In this document: positions 38,693-49,821 of the stretch, piece after piece
Position numbering within the stretch: position 1 is the first letter of the stretch
Layout: the number at the start of each line of letters is the position of its first letter
The notes under the pieces: generated by a model
The model's database searches: none
Told to the model about the DNA's origin: nothing
Seen by the model: only the letters and a program-made list of their open reading frames with translations
Translations under genes and position numbers: made by a program
NCBI GenBank assembly: GCA_016719945.1
Contig: JADJYE010000030.1
Location: 124,001 to 188,000 of the forward strand
Length of the DNA stretch: 64,000 nt
Reading direction: 5' to 3'
DNA from: Polyangiaceae bacterium
GTDB taxonomy: Bacteria > Myxococcota_A > Polyangia > Polyangiales > Polyangiaceae

Positions 38693-40793
38693 AGAACCTG
38701 CCTCCTGCCCGCGCCAAGTGGATCAAGATCCGCATGGGCTTGCTCTGCGGCATGATGGGCCTCGGCCTCGGCTTCGTCGTCTCAGGCGCCGACCGCATCC
38801 AGAACCGGGACGGCGCCGAGTGGCTCTCGATGGCCGAGAGGCAGCGCCAGCGCCGCCTCCACATCGAGCCCAAGCGAGGCACGATCTACGACCGCAACGG
38901 CGTCCCGCTGGCGGAGAGCGTCGAGGTCCCTAGCGTCTCGCTCGACGCCGTCGAGATGCTCCGCGGCATCGAAGAGGCGTACGTCCCGATGGTCATCGAG
39001 CAGTACTCCGAGCGCATCGCCACGGCGCTCAACATGGAGCTCGAGGAGGTCAAAGAGAAGATCACTCGGCGCCGCAGGTTCGCGTGGCTGAAGCGCCGCA
39101 TCTCCGAGGACGAGGCGCGCGCCGTTCAAGCGCTGTCCGACAAGAAGCAGCGCCACCCCATCAAGGGCCTCGCGATCGAGGGCGAAGGGCGACGCTTCTA
39201 CCCGAACAAGGGGCTCGCCGGACCCCTCCTCGGCTTCGTCTCCCCCGACGGCAACGGCAAGGAAGGCATCGAGCTGAGCCTCAACGAGGAGCTCAAGGGC
39301 AAGCCCTCCGAGGTGCACGGCCTGCGCGACCGATCGGGCCGCCTCATCTTCTCCGAGGGCCTCGACACCGAGCAGGCGCTGGCTGGCCACAACGTGTACC
39401 TCACGATCGATCGCGCCATCCAGCACACCGCTGAGCGTGAGCTCGAGGCGGCGATCCGCACCTACGAGGCCCACGGCGGCTCGATCGTCGTGATGGACCC
39501 GACCACCGGCGAGATCCTCGCGATGGCGAGCGGCCCCGGGTACGACCCCAACGACTACGGCTCGGCCGAGCCCGACTCGCGCCGAAACCGCGCGGTCGTC
39601 GACCGCTACGAGCCGGGGTCGACCATGAAGATCTTCACCGTCGCGACCGCCTTGGCCCAGCGCTCGATCAGCGCGACCGAGCCGATCTACTGCGAAGACG
39701 GCAACATGCCGATCGACAACATCGTCATCCACGACACCCACGTGCACAAGTGGCTGACCCCGACGCAGATCCTCCAGTTCTCCTCGAACATCGGGAGCGC
39801 GAAGATCGGGCTCGGGCTGGGTCAGCAGCGGCTGTACGAGGGCCTTCGGCGCTTCGGCTTCGGAGAGTCGCCGGGGCTGCCCGTGCCGGGGCAGTCGATC
39901 GGCGTGCTCCGGCCTCGCCAGGCGCCGTGGGTGCCGGTCGAGACCGCCAGCGCCAGCTTCGGCCAGGGCATCAGCGTGACGACCATCCAGCTCGCGGCCG
40001 CCGTGAGCGCCGTCGCCAACAAGGGCAAGCTGCTCGAGCCGGTGCTGGTGAAGCGCATCGCCGACTCGACCGGGGTCGTCCTCGACGAGCCCAAGGCGCG
40101 CGTGCGCCGCGCCGCGATATCGCCCGCGGTCGCGAAGCTGATGAGCGAGATGCTGGTCAGCGTCACCGAGGGCGGCGGCACCGGCGTCGAGGCGAGCGTC
40201 TCCGGCTTCAAGGTCGCCGGCAAGACGGCGACGGGGCAGAAGATCGACCCCGAGACGGGTCGCTACAACGAGACGCACTACGTCGCCTCGTTCATCGGCT
40301 TCGTCCCCGCCGACAAGCCGCGGCTCGCGATCGCGGTGGCCATCGACGAGCCGATGGCCGGAACCTACGCCGGCGGCTCCGTCGCCGCGCCCGTGTTCCG
40401 CCGAGTCGCCGAGATGGCGCTCGGGTACCTGGGCGTGACGCCCGAGTCCAAGGAGGACAAGGCAAGGCGCCTGCCTCGGCGATCACGCAGGCAGCCGCGG
40501 CGGCGCGCCAGGGCGACCCGGCGGACGAGGCCTACAAGATCGTCGCCGCGCGGGAGGGAGACGAGGTCGTCGCCTCCGAGCCGACGAAGAAGGGCCGGCC
40601 GCCCAAGCAGGGCGAGGCGGAGGTCCCCGATCTCACCGGATACCCAGCGCGCACGGCCATCCTCAAGGCCTCGAGCGCAGGTCTCTTCCCTCAGATCGAG
40701 GGAACGGGGCGAGTGCTCCGACAAGAGCCTGCCGCGGGCGCCGTCGTCACCAAGGGCACGATCATCAAGATCGTCCTCGAGCCACCCACGTGA
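38689..40793 (+). CDS. ftsI: Peptidoglycan transpeptidase FtsI (PBP3) with C-terminal PASTA domain, frameshifted near 40462
   Basis: About 701 residues once one base is restored. A single N-terminal helix (GLLCGMMGLGLGFVVSG) precedes the dimerisation domain and transpeptidase domain; active-site motifs are STMK (EPGSTMKIFT), SSN (QFSSNIGSA) and KTATG (VAGKTATGQ). In GACAAGGCAAGGCG at 40458-40471 one base is missing; the corrected frame leads through a Glu/Lys/Ala linker to a PASTA domain (VPDLTGYPARTAILKASSAG) and the stop at 40791. PASTA-bearing PBPs of the Pbp2x/SpoVD kind are common in Firmicutes and also occur in myxobacteria. It cross-links septal peptidoglycan with FtsW. Confidence 0.95.
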
Positions 40794-42352
40794 TGACCGA
40801 ACAGCGATCTTTCGACCCGCCGCCGGTGTCGACACCTCCTCCGAGGTGCCGGCTGCTCGACGTGTCGCGCGAGCTCGGCGCCGACGTGCGCGGCCCGTCG
40901 GGGTGGCAAGAGCTGGCGATCACGGGTGTGCACCACGACTCTCGCGAGGTCGCCCCCGGAGATCTCTTCGTCGCCCGCGAGGGTGGCCGCGTATCGGGCG
41001 CCATGTTCGTCGACCAAGCGCTCGCGCGCGGCGCGGTAGCGGTGGTGACCAGGCGGGGCGGGATCGCTCGCGAGCTGCCCGTCCCGGTGCTCGAGGTCGA
41101 CGATGTCCCGCTCGCGCTCGCGGTGGCCAGCGCCGCCGTCTACGGGCACCCGACGTTCGGGGTCGAGGTGATCGGCATCACCGGCACCAACGGTAAGACG
41201 ACCACCACCCTGCTCGTTCGCGCGATGCTCGCCGCGGCCGGCGCGAGGTGCGGGGTGATCGGCACCCTCGGGGCCGAGCTCGACGGCGTGCACCAGCCGA
41301 GCCCCCACACGAGCCCAGAGGCCGATGAGCTCGCCCGAATCGCCCGCGGGATGCGCGACCGCGGCGCGACGCACATCGCCATGGAGGTGAGCAGCATCGC
41401 GCTCGTCGCCAAGCGTGCGGACGCCGTGAGGTTCCGCGTCGCGGCCTTCAGCAACCTGACGCAAGATCACCTCGACTACCACGGGTCGATGGAGGCCTAC
41501 GCGGAGGCGAAGGCGAGGCTCTTCACGGAGCTCGTGCCCTCCAGCGCTGCCATCAACGTGAAGGACCCGTTCGGTCGTGAGCTCGCGCGCAGGCTCGGCG
41601 CCGACCCTCAGCTGGTCCGCTTCTCCAGCGCAGCAGACGTCGGGGACCCGGACGTCTTCCCGGAGGCGCTAGCGATGGACGGGCGCGGCATTCGGGTGCG
41701 CGTCGCGACCCCCTCGGGCGCGGTCGAGATCGCCTCCCCGCTCGTCGGTGCTCACAACGTGGAGAACCTGCTGTGCGCGGTCGCCATCGGCTGCTGCCTC
41801 GGCCTCGCGCCCGAGGTCATCGGGCGCGGGCTCTCGAGCGACGTCCGGGTCCCGGGGCGGCTCGAGCGCTGCGACGATCCGGCGCGGGATGACGTCACTG
41901 TCCTGGTCGACTACGCGCACACCCCGGACGCGCTCGAGCGCGTCCTCACGAGCGTCAGGCCGTTCACCAGCGGCCGCGTCACCTGCGTGTTCGGCTGCGG
42001 CGGAGACCGCGACGCGAAGAAGCGCCCCCTGATGGGCCGCGCGGCGGGCGCGCTCGCAGATCGCTCCATCGTCACGAACGACAACCCGCGCAGCGAGGAC
42101 CCGAGCGCTATCGCGGCGCAGATCGTCCCGGGCCTCGCGCAGGCTGGCGCCGCGTTCGAGGTCGTGCTCGACCGACGCGAGGCCATCGGGCGCGCCGTGC
42201 GGGAGGCCAGCCCGGGAGACGTCGTGCTCGTCGCCGGAAAGGGCCACGAGACCTACCAGATCATCGGCGACACGACGGCGCGCTTCGACGACCGCGAGGT
42301 GGCGCGCGAGGCGCTCGAGGCGCGGCGACGCGCCGCTCGGGGGGGCGCGTGA
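40793..42352 (+). CDS. murE: UDP-MurNAc-tripeptide synthetase (meso-diaminopimelate type)
   Basis: 519 residues from ATG 40793 (GTG 40790 is a near equal choice); it overlaps the ftsI stop. It has the ATP site GTNGKTTTTLLV and the Mur-ligase central and C-terminal domains (DYAHTPDALERVL, FGCGGDRDAKKRPLM). The DNPR motif in TNDNPRSEDP is the signature for meso-diaminopimelate selection, so the wall is of the Gram-negative type. It is followed directly by mraY with a four-base overlap; the usual murF is absent from the gap. Confidence 0.97.
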   Translation: MTEQRSFDPPPVSTPPPRCRLLDVSRELGADVRGPSGWQELAITGVHHDSREVAPGDLFVAREGGRVSGAMFVDQALARGAVAVVTRRGGIARELPVPVLEVDDVPLALAVASAAVYGHPTFGVEVIGITGTNGKTTTTLLVRAMLAAAGARCGVIGTLGAELDGVHQPSPHTSPEADELARIARGMRDRGATHIAMEVSSIALVAKRADAVRFRVAAFSNLTQDHLDYHGSMEAYAEAKARLFTELVPSSAAINVKDPFGRELARRLGADPQLVRFSSAADVGDPDVFPEALAMDGRGIRVRVATPSGAVEIASPLVGAHNVENLLCAVAIGCCLGLAPEVIGRGLSSDVRVPGRLERCDDPARDDVTVLVDYAHTPDALERVLTSVRPFTSGRVTCVFGCGGDRDAKKRPLMGRAAGALADRSIVTNDNPRSEDPSAIAAQIVPGLAQAGAAFEVVLDRREAIGRAVREASPGDVVLVAGKGHETYQIIGDTTARFDDREVAREALEARRRAARGGA

Positions 42353-43479
42353 TCTACGAGCTCTTCTACCCGCTCAAGCACCACTACTCGTGGCTGTCGT
42401 GGCTCAACGTCCTGAGGTACGTCCCTTTCAGGACCATCATGGCCACCATCACGGCCATGCTGATCACCTTCGTGCTCGCGCCGTGGTTCATCCGCGAGCT
42501 GAAGCGAAAGCAGATCGGGCAGGTCATCCGGCGCGACGGCCCCGAGTCGCACCTCGTGAAGGCGGGCACGCCCACCATGGGTGGCGCGCTCATCTTGCTC
42601 TCCCTGCTCGTCCCGACGGTGCTCTGGGCCGACCTGCGCAACCCCTTCGTGCTGGCGACCACCGCGGTCACGGCGGGCTACGGCCTCATCGGTTACCTGG
42701 ACGACTACCTCAAGATCAAGCGCAAGAACACCGGCGGTCTCGCGGGGCGCTACAAGCTCATCGGTCAGACTCTGATCGGTGGAGCGGCGGTGGGCTACAC
42801 GTTCCTCCTGCCGGACCGCATGCCCGCCGACTGGAACGCGATCAGGACCCACGTCGCGTTCCCGTTCGCGGCGTTCAGCAAGCACTCGCTCGTGCTGCCT
42901 CTCTGGGTCTACGTCGCGTTCGCGGTCTTCGTCGTGGTCGCCACCTCGAACGCCGTGAACCTCACCGACGGCCTCGACGGGCTCGCCATCGGCCCCGTGA
43001 TGATCAACGCGGGCACCTACCTGATCTGGGCGTACGTCGCAGGCGCGACGATCGCGAAGCTGCCCCTCGCCGACTACCTCGACATCCCGAAGATCGCCTC
43101 CGCGGGCGAGCTCAGCGTGTACTGCGGGTCGGTCATCGGGGCGGGCATAGGCTTCCTTTGGTACAACACCTACCCAGCGCAGCTCTTCATGGGCGACGTC
43201 GGGGCGCTCGCCCTCGGCGGCGGGCTCGGGATGCTCGCTGTGTTCACGAAGAACGAGGTGCTCTCGATCCTGCTCGGGGGAATCTTCTTCATCGAGACCC
43301 TCAGCGTCATCACGCAGGTCCTCAGCTTCAAGCTGACGGGTCGCCGGGTGTTCCTCATGGCGCCGATCCACCACCACTACGAGAAGAAGGGGTGGGCGGA
43401 GCCCAAGATCATCGTGCGCTTCTGGATCATCTCGATCCTCCTGGCGCTCGTCTCACTCGCCTCCATGAAGCTCAGGTGA
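42349..43479 (+). CDS. mraY: Phospho-N-acetylmuramoyl-pentapeptide-transferase
   Basis: 376 residues, about ten transmembrane helices. Catalytic motifs: GYLDDYLKI, NLTDGLDGLAIG and the HHHYE region (MAPIHHHYEKKGW). It makes lipid I from UDP-MurNAc-pentapeptide and undecaprenyl phosphate. GTG at 42349 overlaps the murE stop (GTGA). ftsW follows after four bases, so no murD lies between. Confidence 0.97.
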   Translation: MIYELFYPLKHHYSWLSWLNVLRYVPFRTIMATITAMLITFVLAPWFIRELKRKQIGQVIRRDGPESHLVKAGTPTMGGALILLSLLVPTVLWADLRNPFVLATTAVTAGYGLIGYLDDYLKIKRKNTGGLAGRYKLIGQTLIGGAAVGYTFLLPDRMPADWNAIRTHVAFPFAAFSKHSLVLPLWVYVAFAVFVVVATSNAVNLTDGLDGLAIGPVMINAGTYLIWAYVAGATIAKLPLADYLDIPKIASAGELSVYCGSVIGAGIGFLWYNTYPAQLFMGDVGALALGGGLGMLAVFTKNEVLSILLGGIFFIETLSVITQVLSFKLTGRRVFLMAPIHHHYEKKGWAEPKIIVRFWIISILLALVSLASMKLR

Positions 43480-43483
43480 TGGC

Positions 43484-44796
43484 GTGAGCAAAGCAGCCCC
43501 CTCCCCAAGAACCGCGCGGTCGCCAAGGCTGAGCCGCCCGCCCCGGCGAAGCCCGCGCTCACCCAGCCGATCTCCGAGCTGCTCCACTCGAGCCCCGACG
43601 GCCCGGTCGACTCCGTGCTCGCGGCGGTCATCATCGCGCTGATCGGCTTTGGCGTCGTGATGGTGTACTCGGCGAGCGCCGTCGAAGCGACGACGCGCTT
43701 CGGGGACGGCCAGTACTACCTCAAGCGTCAGGCGGTCTATGCGCTCCTCGCGCTCATCGCGATGTGGATCGCGAGCCGCATCGACTACCGGCGCCTCAAG
43801 GCGCTCACTTACCCGGTGCTCTTCACGGTCGCCGGGATGCTAGTGCTCACCATCAGCGGGTACGGCCACCGCGCGGGTAACGCCGACAGGTGGCTCACGG
43901 TCGGCCCCGTCCACATCCAGCCGGCAGAGCTCGCGAAGCTCGCGATCGTGATGTGGCTCGCCTACTCGCTCTCCAAGAAGGCCGATCAGATCAAGAGTTT
44001 CGCGGTCGGGTTCCTCCCCCACCTGTTTGTGTGTGGCATCTTCATGCTGCTGTGTCTGAAGCAGCCAGACTTCGGCAGCTCTGTCGTCCTCCTCTTTCTT
44101 ACCTTCACGATGCTCTTCGTCGCGGGAGCTCGCGTCCCGTACATCGCAGCGTTCACGATGTTGCTCGGGCTGGGGGCAGCAGCCGCCATCCGGTTCAGCA
44201 ACTATCGGTACGCCCGGTACGTGTCGTGGGTCGACATGGAGTCGCACCGCGACGGCTTGGCTTATCAGCCTTTCCAGTCGGTGATGAGCTTCGGGTCAGG
44301 TGAGACCTGGGGGCTCGGCCTCGGCCGCGGTCTCCAGGTGCTCTACCTGCCCGAAGCTCACACCGACTTCATCAGCGCGATCATCGGCGAGGAGCTCGGG
44401 TTCGTCGGGATCTTGGTGCTCTGCGCGGCGTACCTGACGGTCGTCGCGCGCGGCGTGAAGGTCGCGCTCGAGGCGGCCGACGACTACGGCAGCTTCCTCG
44501 CCTTCGGCATCTCGACCCTGTTCGGCGTGCAGGCGCTGACCAACCTCTGCGTCGCGATGGCGATCCTGCCGACGAAGGGGCTCACGCTGCCCTTCGTCAG
44601 CTACGGCGGCTCGTCGCTGCTCGTGAACGCCGCCGCCATCGGCGTGCTCTGCGGCATCTCGCGCCCGCGGCGCAAGAAGGCGCCGCCCCCCTCTGCGAAG
44701 AAGCTCGAGGTCGCGCCGCCGGCGCCGAAGCAGCCGGCGCCGAGCGCGTCCGCGGTCGTGCTCACGAAGGCCGACGAGGGGGAGGTTGGGTGGTGA
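43484..44796 (+). CDS. ftsW: Peptidoglycan glycosyltransferase FtsW, N-terminus frameshifted near 43496
   Basis: About 437 residues. The membrane part from 43615 is intact: the opening VLAAVIIALIGFGVVMVYSAS, the PAELAK motif (VHIQPAELAKLAIV), and FVSYGGSSLLVN near the end, as in all SEDS proteins. Upstream, no start exists in that frame before the mraY stop. A GTG at 43484 lies in the next frame; one more C in the C-run at 43497-43501 joins it as MSKAAPLPKNRAVAKAEPP, giving a 40-residue cytoplasmic lead. A Lys/Pro-rich tail of about 40 residues follows the last helix. It polymerises lipid II at the septum with FtsI. Confidence 0.94.
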
Positions 44797-45890
44797 CGGT
44801 CCTGATTGCAGGCGGAGGGACCGGAGGTCACGTGTTCCCCATGCTCGCCGTCGGGCAGGCGCTCAAGCGCCAGTCCGAGGACGCGCGCGTGTTCTACGTC
44901 GGGACCGAGCGCGGCCTCGAGGCTCGCGTGATGCCCCAGGCCGGCGAAGACCTCGAGGTGCTCGACGTCGCGCCGCTGCGCGGGGGAGGCTTCGGGGGCT
45001 TCGCCCGTGGCGCGTACAAGGCGCTGCTCAGCCTGAAGGCGTCGCGCGACCTCGTCCGCCGCCGGCGCCCCGACGTCGTGCTCTCGGTCGGCGGCTACGC
45101 GGGCGGACCGATCGCGCTGGCCGCACGCGCGATGGGGGTCCCGCTGGCGATCCTCGAGCCGAACAGCGTGTTCGGCCTCACGAACCGCTGGCTCGCTCGC
45201 TTCGCTCAGCGCGCCTACTTCGCGTTCGGCGACCTCGACAAGCGCTTCGAGACCGGCGTCGCGGCGCGCTTCGGCGTGCCGCTGCGCAACGCGTTCGCAC
45301 ACCGTCCCTACGAGCCTCGCGAGGAGCGGTTCGACCTGCTCGTGCTCGGCGGAAGCCTCGGCGCCAAGGCGCTCAACGAGCGCGTGCCCGAGGCGTTCGC
45401 CGCGCTGCTGGCGGTCGCGCCGCACGCGACGATCGTGCATCAGACCGGCCGCGGGCAGGTCGACCCGACGCGCGAGCGATACCGCGCGCTGGGTGTGCCC
45501 GAGAGCCACGCGCGCGTGACGGAGTTCATCGAAGGGGTCGCCGACGAGCTCGCGCGAGCCGACGTCGTCGTGCAGCGCTGCGGCGCGAGCTCCCTCGCGG
45601 AGCTGTGCCTGGTCGGCCGCGCGAGCGTCCTCGTACCGTTTCCCTTCGCGGCCGACCAACACCAGCTGGCCAACGCGCGTAGCCTCGAGGCGGCTGGCGC
45701 AGCCGTCGCCCTCCCGCAGCAAGAGGCGACGCCGGGCCGCCTCGCGTCGGAGCTCAAGGCGCTGGCGGGCGACCCCGCGCGCCGCGCGAAGATGGCCGCG
45801 AGCGCGGCGCGCCTCGGCGCGCCCGCCGCTGCAGACGACATCGCGCGCGACCTGCTCTCGCTCGCGGGCGGAGTCACGAAAGGAGCCTGA
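44790..45890 (+). CDS. murG: UDP-GlcNAc:lipid I N-acetylglucosaminyltransferase
   Basis: 366 residues; the start is GTG 44790 (or GTG 44793), overlapping the ftsW stop. It has the glycine loop IAGGGTGGHVFPML, VLSVGGYAGGPIALAA, PNSVFGLTNRWLA and the UDP-GlcNAc-binding segment RCGASSLAELCLVGRASVLVPFP. It converts lipid I to lipid II on the inner membrane face. Confidence 0.97.
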   Translation: MVTVLIAGGGTGGHVFPMLAVGQALKRQSEDARVFYVGTERGLEARVMPQAGEDLEVLDVAPLRGGGFGGFARGAYKALLSLKASRDLVRRRRPDVVLSVGGYAGGPIALAARAMGVPLAILEPNSVFGLTNRWLARFAQRAYFAFGDLDKRFETGVAARFGVPLRNAFAHRPYEPREERFDLLVLGGSLGAKALNERVPEAFAALLAVAPHATIVHQTGRGQVDPTRERYRALGVPESHARVTEFIEGVADELARADVVVQRCGASSLAELCLVGRASVLVPFPFAADQHQLANARSLEAAGAAVALPQQEATPGRLASELKALAGDPARRAKMAASAARLGAPAAADDIARDLLSLAGGVTKGA

Positions 45891-45892
45891 CC

Positions 45893-47290
45893 GTGTTTCG
45901 AGGGCGCGTGCGTCACATCCATTTCGTCGGCGTCGGGGGCGTCGGCATGAGCGGTCTCGCGGAGATCCTGAGGAGCCTCGACTTCGACGTCTCGGGCTCC
46001 GATCTCAAGCCGTCGGCGACCACCGACCGGCTGGTCGGCATCGGCGTCCGCATCGACGTCGGTCACAGGAGTGAGAACGTCGCCGGGGCCGACGTCGTCG
46101 TCTACTCGAGCGCGATCCAGCGGGAGAACCCCGAGCTGGTGGAGGCGCGCGCCCTCGGGACGCCGGTGATCAGCCGCGCAGAGATGCTCGCCGAGCTGAT
46201 GCGCGTAAAATACGGGGTCGCGGTCGCGGGCTCCCACGGAAAGACCACCACGACCTCGTTGGTCGCGACGGTCCTGAGGTCAGCGGGGCTCGACCCGACC
46301 GTGGTCGTCGGCGGCAAGATGGCCGCGCTCGGCTCGAACGCGCGCCTGGGCGCAGGCGATCTCCTCGTCGCGGAGGCGGACGAGAGCGACGGCAGCTTCC
46401 TGAGGCTCACGCCGACCATCGCGATCGTCACCAACATCGACCCCGAGCACCTCGACCACTACGGCAGCCATGAGCAGCTGAAGGAGGCGTTCGTCGAGTT
46501 CGCGGCGCGCGTGCCGTTCTATGGGCTCGCCGTGCTGTGCCTCGACCACCCGGACGTGCAGGACATCCTGCCGCGCATCCAGCGGCGGCACGTCACCTAC
46601 GGCCTCAATCCTCAGGCCGACTACTCGGCCCGCGCGATCCAGTTCCGTGGGCTCGAGACCAGCTTCAACGCGTACCGTCGTGGCGTCTCGCTCGGCGGCT
46701 TCACGGTGAAGATGCCCGGCGCGCACAACGTCCTCAACTGCCTCGCGACGATCGCCGTCGCCGACGAGCTCGAGGTCCCGCTCGACGTCACGAAGCAGGC
46801 GCTCGCGACCTTCGACGGCGTCGCGCGGCGCTTCTCGGTGGTCGGGCGTTCGAAGGGCAGGATCTTGGTCGACGACTACGGCCACCACCCCGCCGAGATC
46901 CGCGCGACGCTGGAGGCGGCGCGGCGCGCGTTCTCCTCGGAGGAGCACCGGGTCGTCGTCGCGTTCCAGCCGCACCGCCACAGCCGGACACGCGATCTGT
47001 TCGACGACTTCTCGCGAGCCTTCAACGAGGCCGATGTGCTGTTGGTGACGGACATCTACGCCGCCGGCGAGGCGCCGATCCCCGGTGTGTCCGCAGAGCG
47101 TCTGGTGCAATCGATCCGAGAGCACGGGCACCACGGCGCGCACTACGTCCACGACAAGGCGGAGCTCCCTGCCACCCTCGAGCAGCTGACGCGCGAAGGA
47201 GACATCGTGATCGCGCTCGGCGCGGGCGACATCAACGCGTGTTTGGCCGCGCTCAAGGCCCGCCTCGACAAGGACGGGGGGACCCCGTGA
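45893..47290 (+). CDS. murC: UDP-N-acetylmuramate-L-alanine ligase
   Basis: 465 residues from GTG 45893, two bases after murG. It has N-terminal HFVGVGGVGMSGLAEIL, ATP site GSHGKTTTTSLVA, EADESDGSFL, and the C-terminal domain DDYGHHPAEIRATLEAAR. It adds the first amino acid of the stem peptide. murB and ddl, which often follow, are absent; ftsQ overlaps its stop (GTGA). Confidence 0.97.
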   Translation: MFRGRVRHIHFVGVGGVGMSGLAEILRSLDFDVSGSDLKPSATTDRLVGIGVRIDVGHRSENVAGADVVVYSSAIQRENPELVEARALGTPVISRAEMLAELMRVKYGVAVAGSHGKTTTTSLVATVLRSAGLDPTVVVGGKMAALGSNARLGAGDLLVAEADESDGSFLRLTPTIAIVTNIDPEHLDHYGSHEQLKEAFVEFAARVPFYGLAVLCLDHPDVQDILPRIQRRHVTYGLNPQADYSARAIQFRGLETSFNAYRRGVSLGGFTVKMPGAHNVLNCLATIAVADELEVPLDVTKQALATFDGVARRFSVVGRSKGRILVDDYGHHPAEIRATLEAARRAFSSEEHRVVVAFQPHRHSRTRDLFDDFSRAFNEADVLLVTDIYAAGEAPIPGVSAERLVQSIREHGHHGAHYVHDKAELPATLEQLTREGDIVIALGAGDINACLAALKARLDKDGGTP

Positions 47291-48201
47291 AGTCCGTCCC
47301 GCCGCGCAACGTTCGCAAGGAGCCGTCCGCCGAGGCGGAGAGCCCCGAGCCGCCGCTCGTGGGCAAGGCCGCCGCCGGCAAGACGAGCCGCCCTCCGCCG
47401 AGCCCCGCCGCGCCCAAGGTCCCGTTGTCGGAGCGCTTCCCGCGCCTGCTCAAGGCGGTCACGGGCGCGAAGGTGCTCGTCGGGCTGGCGATCGTGGTCG
47501 GCTCGGCCGGTGGCGTCGCGTGGGGCGCGAAGCAATACATGACGACGAGCCCGCGGTTCGCCATCAAGAACGTCCAGGTGGACGGTGCGGCTCGCAAGAG
47601 CCCCCAGGAGATCGCCGACCTCGCGGGGCTGCGCCTCGGTGAGAACGTCTTCAGCCTCGATCTCGACGCCGCGCGCCGAAGGATCGAGGCCGACCCTTGG
47701 GTCGACTCGGCCACGGTGACGCGCAAGCTGCCGGGGAGCGTCTTCGTGACGGTGGTGGAGCACGAGCCGGCGGCGCTCGTGGCGATCGACGACAAGATGT
47801 TCTTGGCGTCCAGCGCGGGCGAGGTGTTCAAGGAGCTGTCTGCGGACGACCCGGTCGACCTGCCGGTCATCACGGGCATCGAGGGGGCGGACGTCGCGAA
47901 GGACCGCGAGGGCGTGAAGAAGGACGTCCAGCGCGCGCTCGACGTCGCCGCCGAGCTCGACAAGACCGCGCTCGCGAAGAGGTACTCGCTGCAGGAAATC
48001 CACCTCGTCGAGGACGGCACCGTCGAGCTCGTCGTCGGCTCGGACGGCATCGCAGTCCATCTCGGCGCCCCGCCGTACCGCGGAAAGCTCGAGCAGGCGG
48101 AGCGCGTGTTCGACGAGCTCGCGAAGCGCAAGACCGAGCCTTCGATCGTCTTCCTGGACAACGAGGCGAGCCCCGACCGCGTCGTCGTGCGCATGCGCTG
48201 A
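47287..48201 (+). CDS. ftsQ: Cell division protein FtsQ
   Basis: 304 residues. A Pro/Lys-rich cytoplasmic lead of about 60 residues is followed by one helix (VLVGLAIVVGSAGGVAWG), a POTRA domain (FAIKNVQVDGAARKSPQEI, GENVFSLDLDAARRRIEADP) and a beta-domain. It links FtsA-FtsZ-side proteins with FtsB-FtsL. GTG 47287 overlaps the murC stop. A 116-base gap before ftsA follows. Confidence 0.92.
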   Translation: MKSVPPRNVRKEPSAEAESPEPPLVGKAAAGKTSRPPPSPAAPKVPLSERFPRLLKAVTGAKVLVGLAIVVGSAGGVAWGAKQYMTTSPRFAIKNVQVDGAARKSPQEIADLAGLRLGENVFSLDLDAARRRIEADPWVDSATVTRKLPGSVFVTVVEHEPAALVAIDDKMFLASSAGEVFKELSADDPVDLPVITGIEGADVAKDREGVKKDVQRALDVAAELDKTALAKRYSLQEIHLVEDGTVELVVGSDGIAVHLGAPPYRGKLEQAERVFDELAKRKTEPSIVFLDNEASPDRVVVRMR

Positions 48202-48317
48202 GCGACCATGTACGACCGATCGTTGACGCAAACTTGTACCGGTCGCGCCGCCTCTGGCAGCGTCCGACCCACTCGCGCCCCCGAGTCATCGAGGACCCGC
48301 GCGATTAGGGACAGACC

Positions 48318-49640
<1,323 letters not shown>

Positions 49641-49821
49641 AGAAGATGCGCCCCAACTAGGGGGATTGTTGAGACCGTGAGCGAGCAAACTACCTCGATT
49701 GAGTTGGGTAGGTTGTTCGATTGAAAATGAGCGCCGAGTCGGAGGGAAGAGGCGCCCTCCGACGCGGCTGGAAGCGCAACGAAGGCGGCGGCCACACGCG
49801 AGTTTCCCCGGGAGGATTGCG

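Noticed and set aside
49699..49821. Longer FtsZ N-terminus from a TTG at 49699
   Set aside because: The extra 41 residues are not conserved, and a strong GGGAGGA ribosome site precedes the ATG at 49822.
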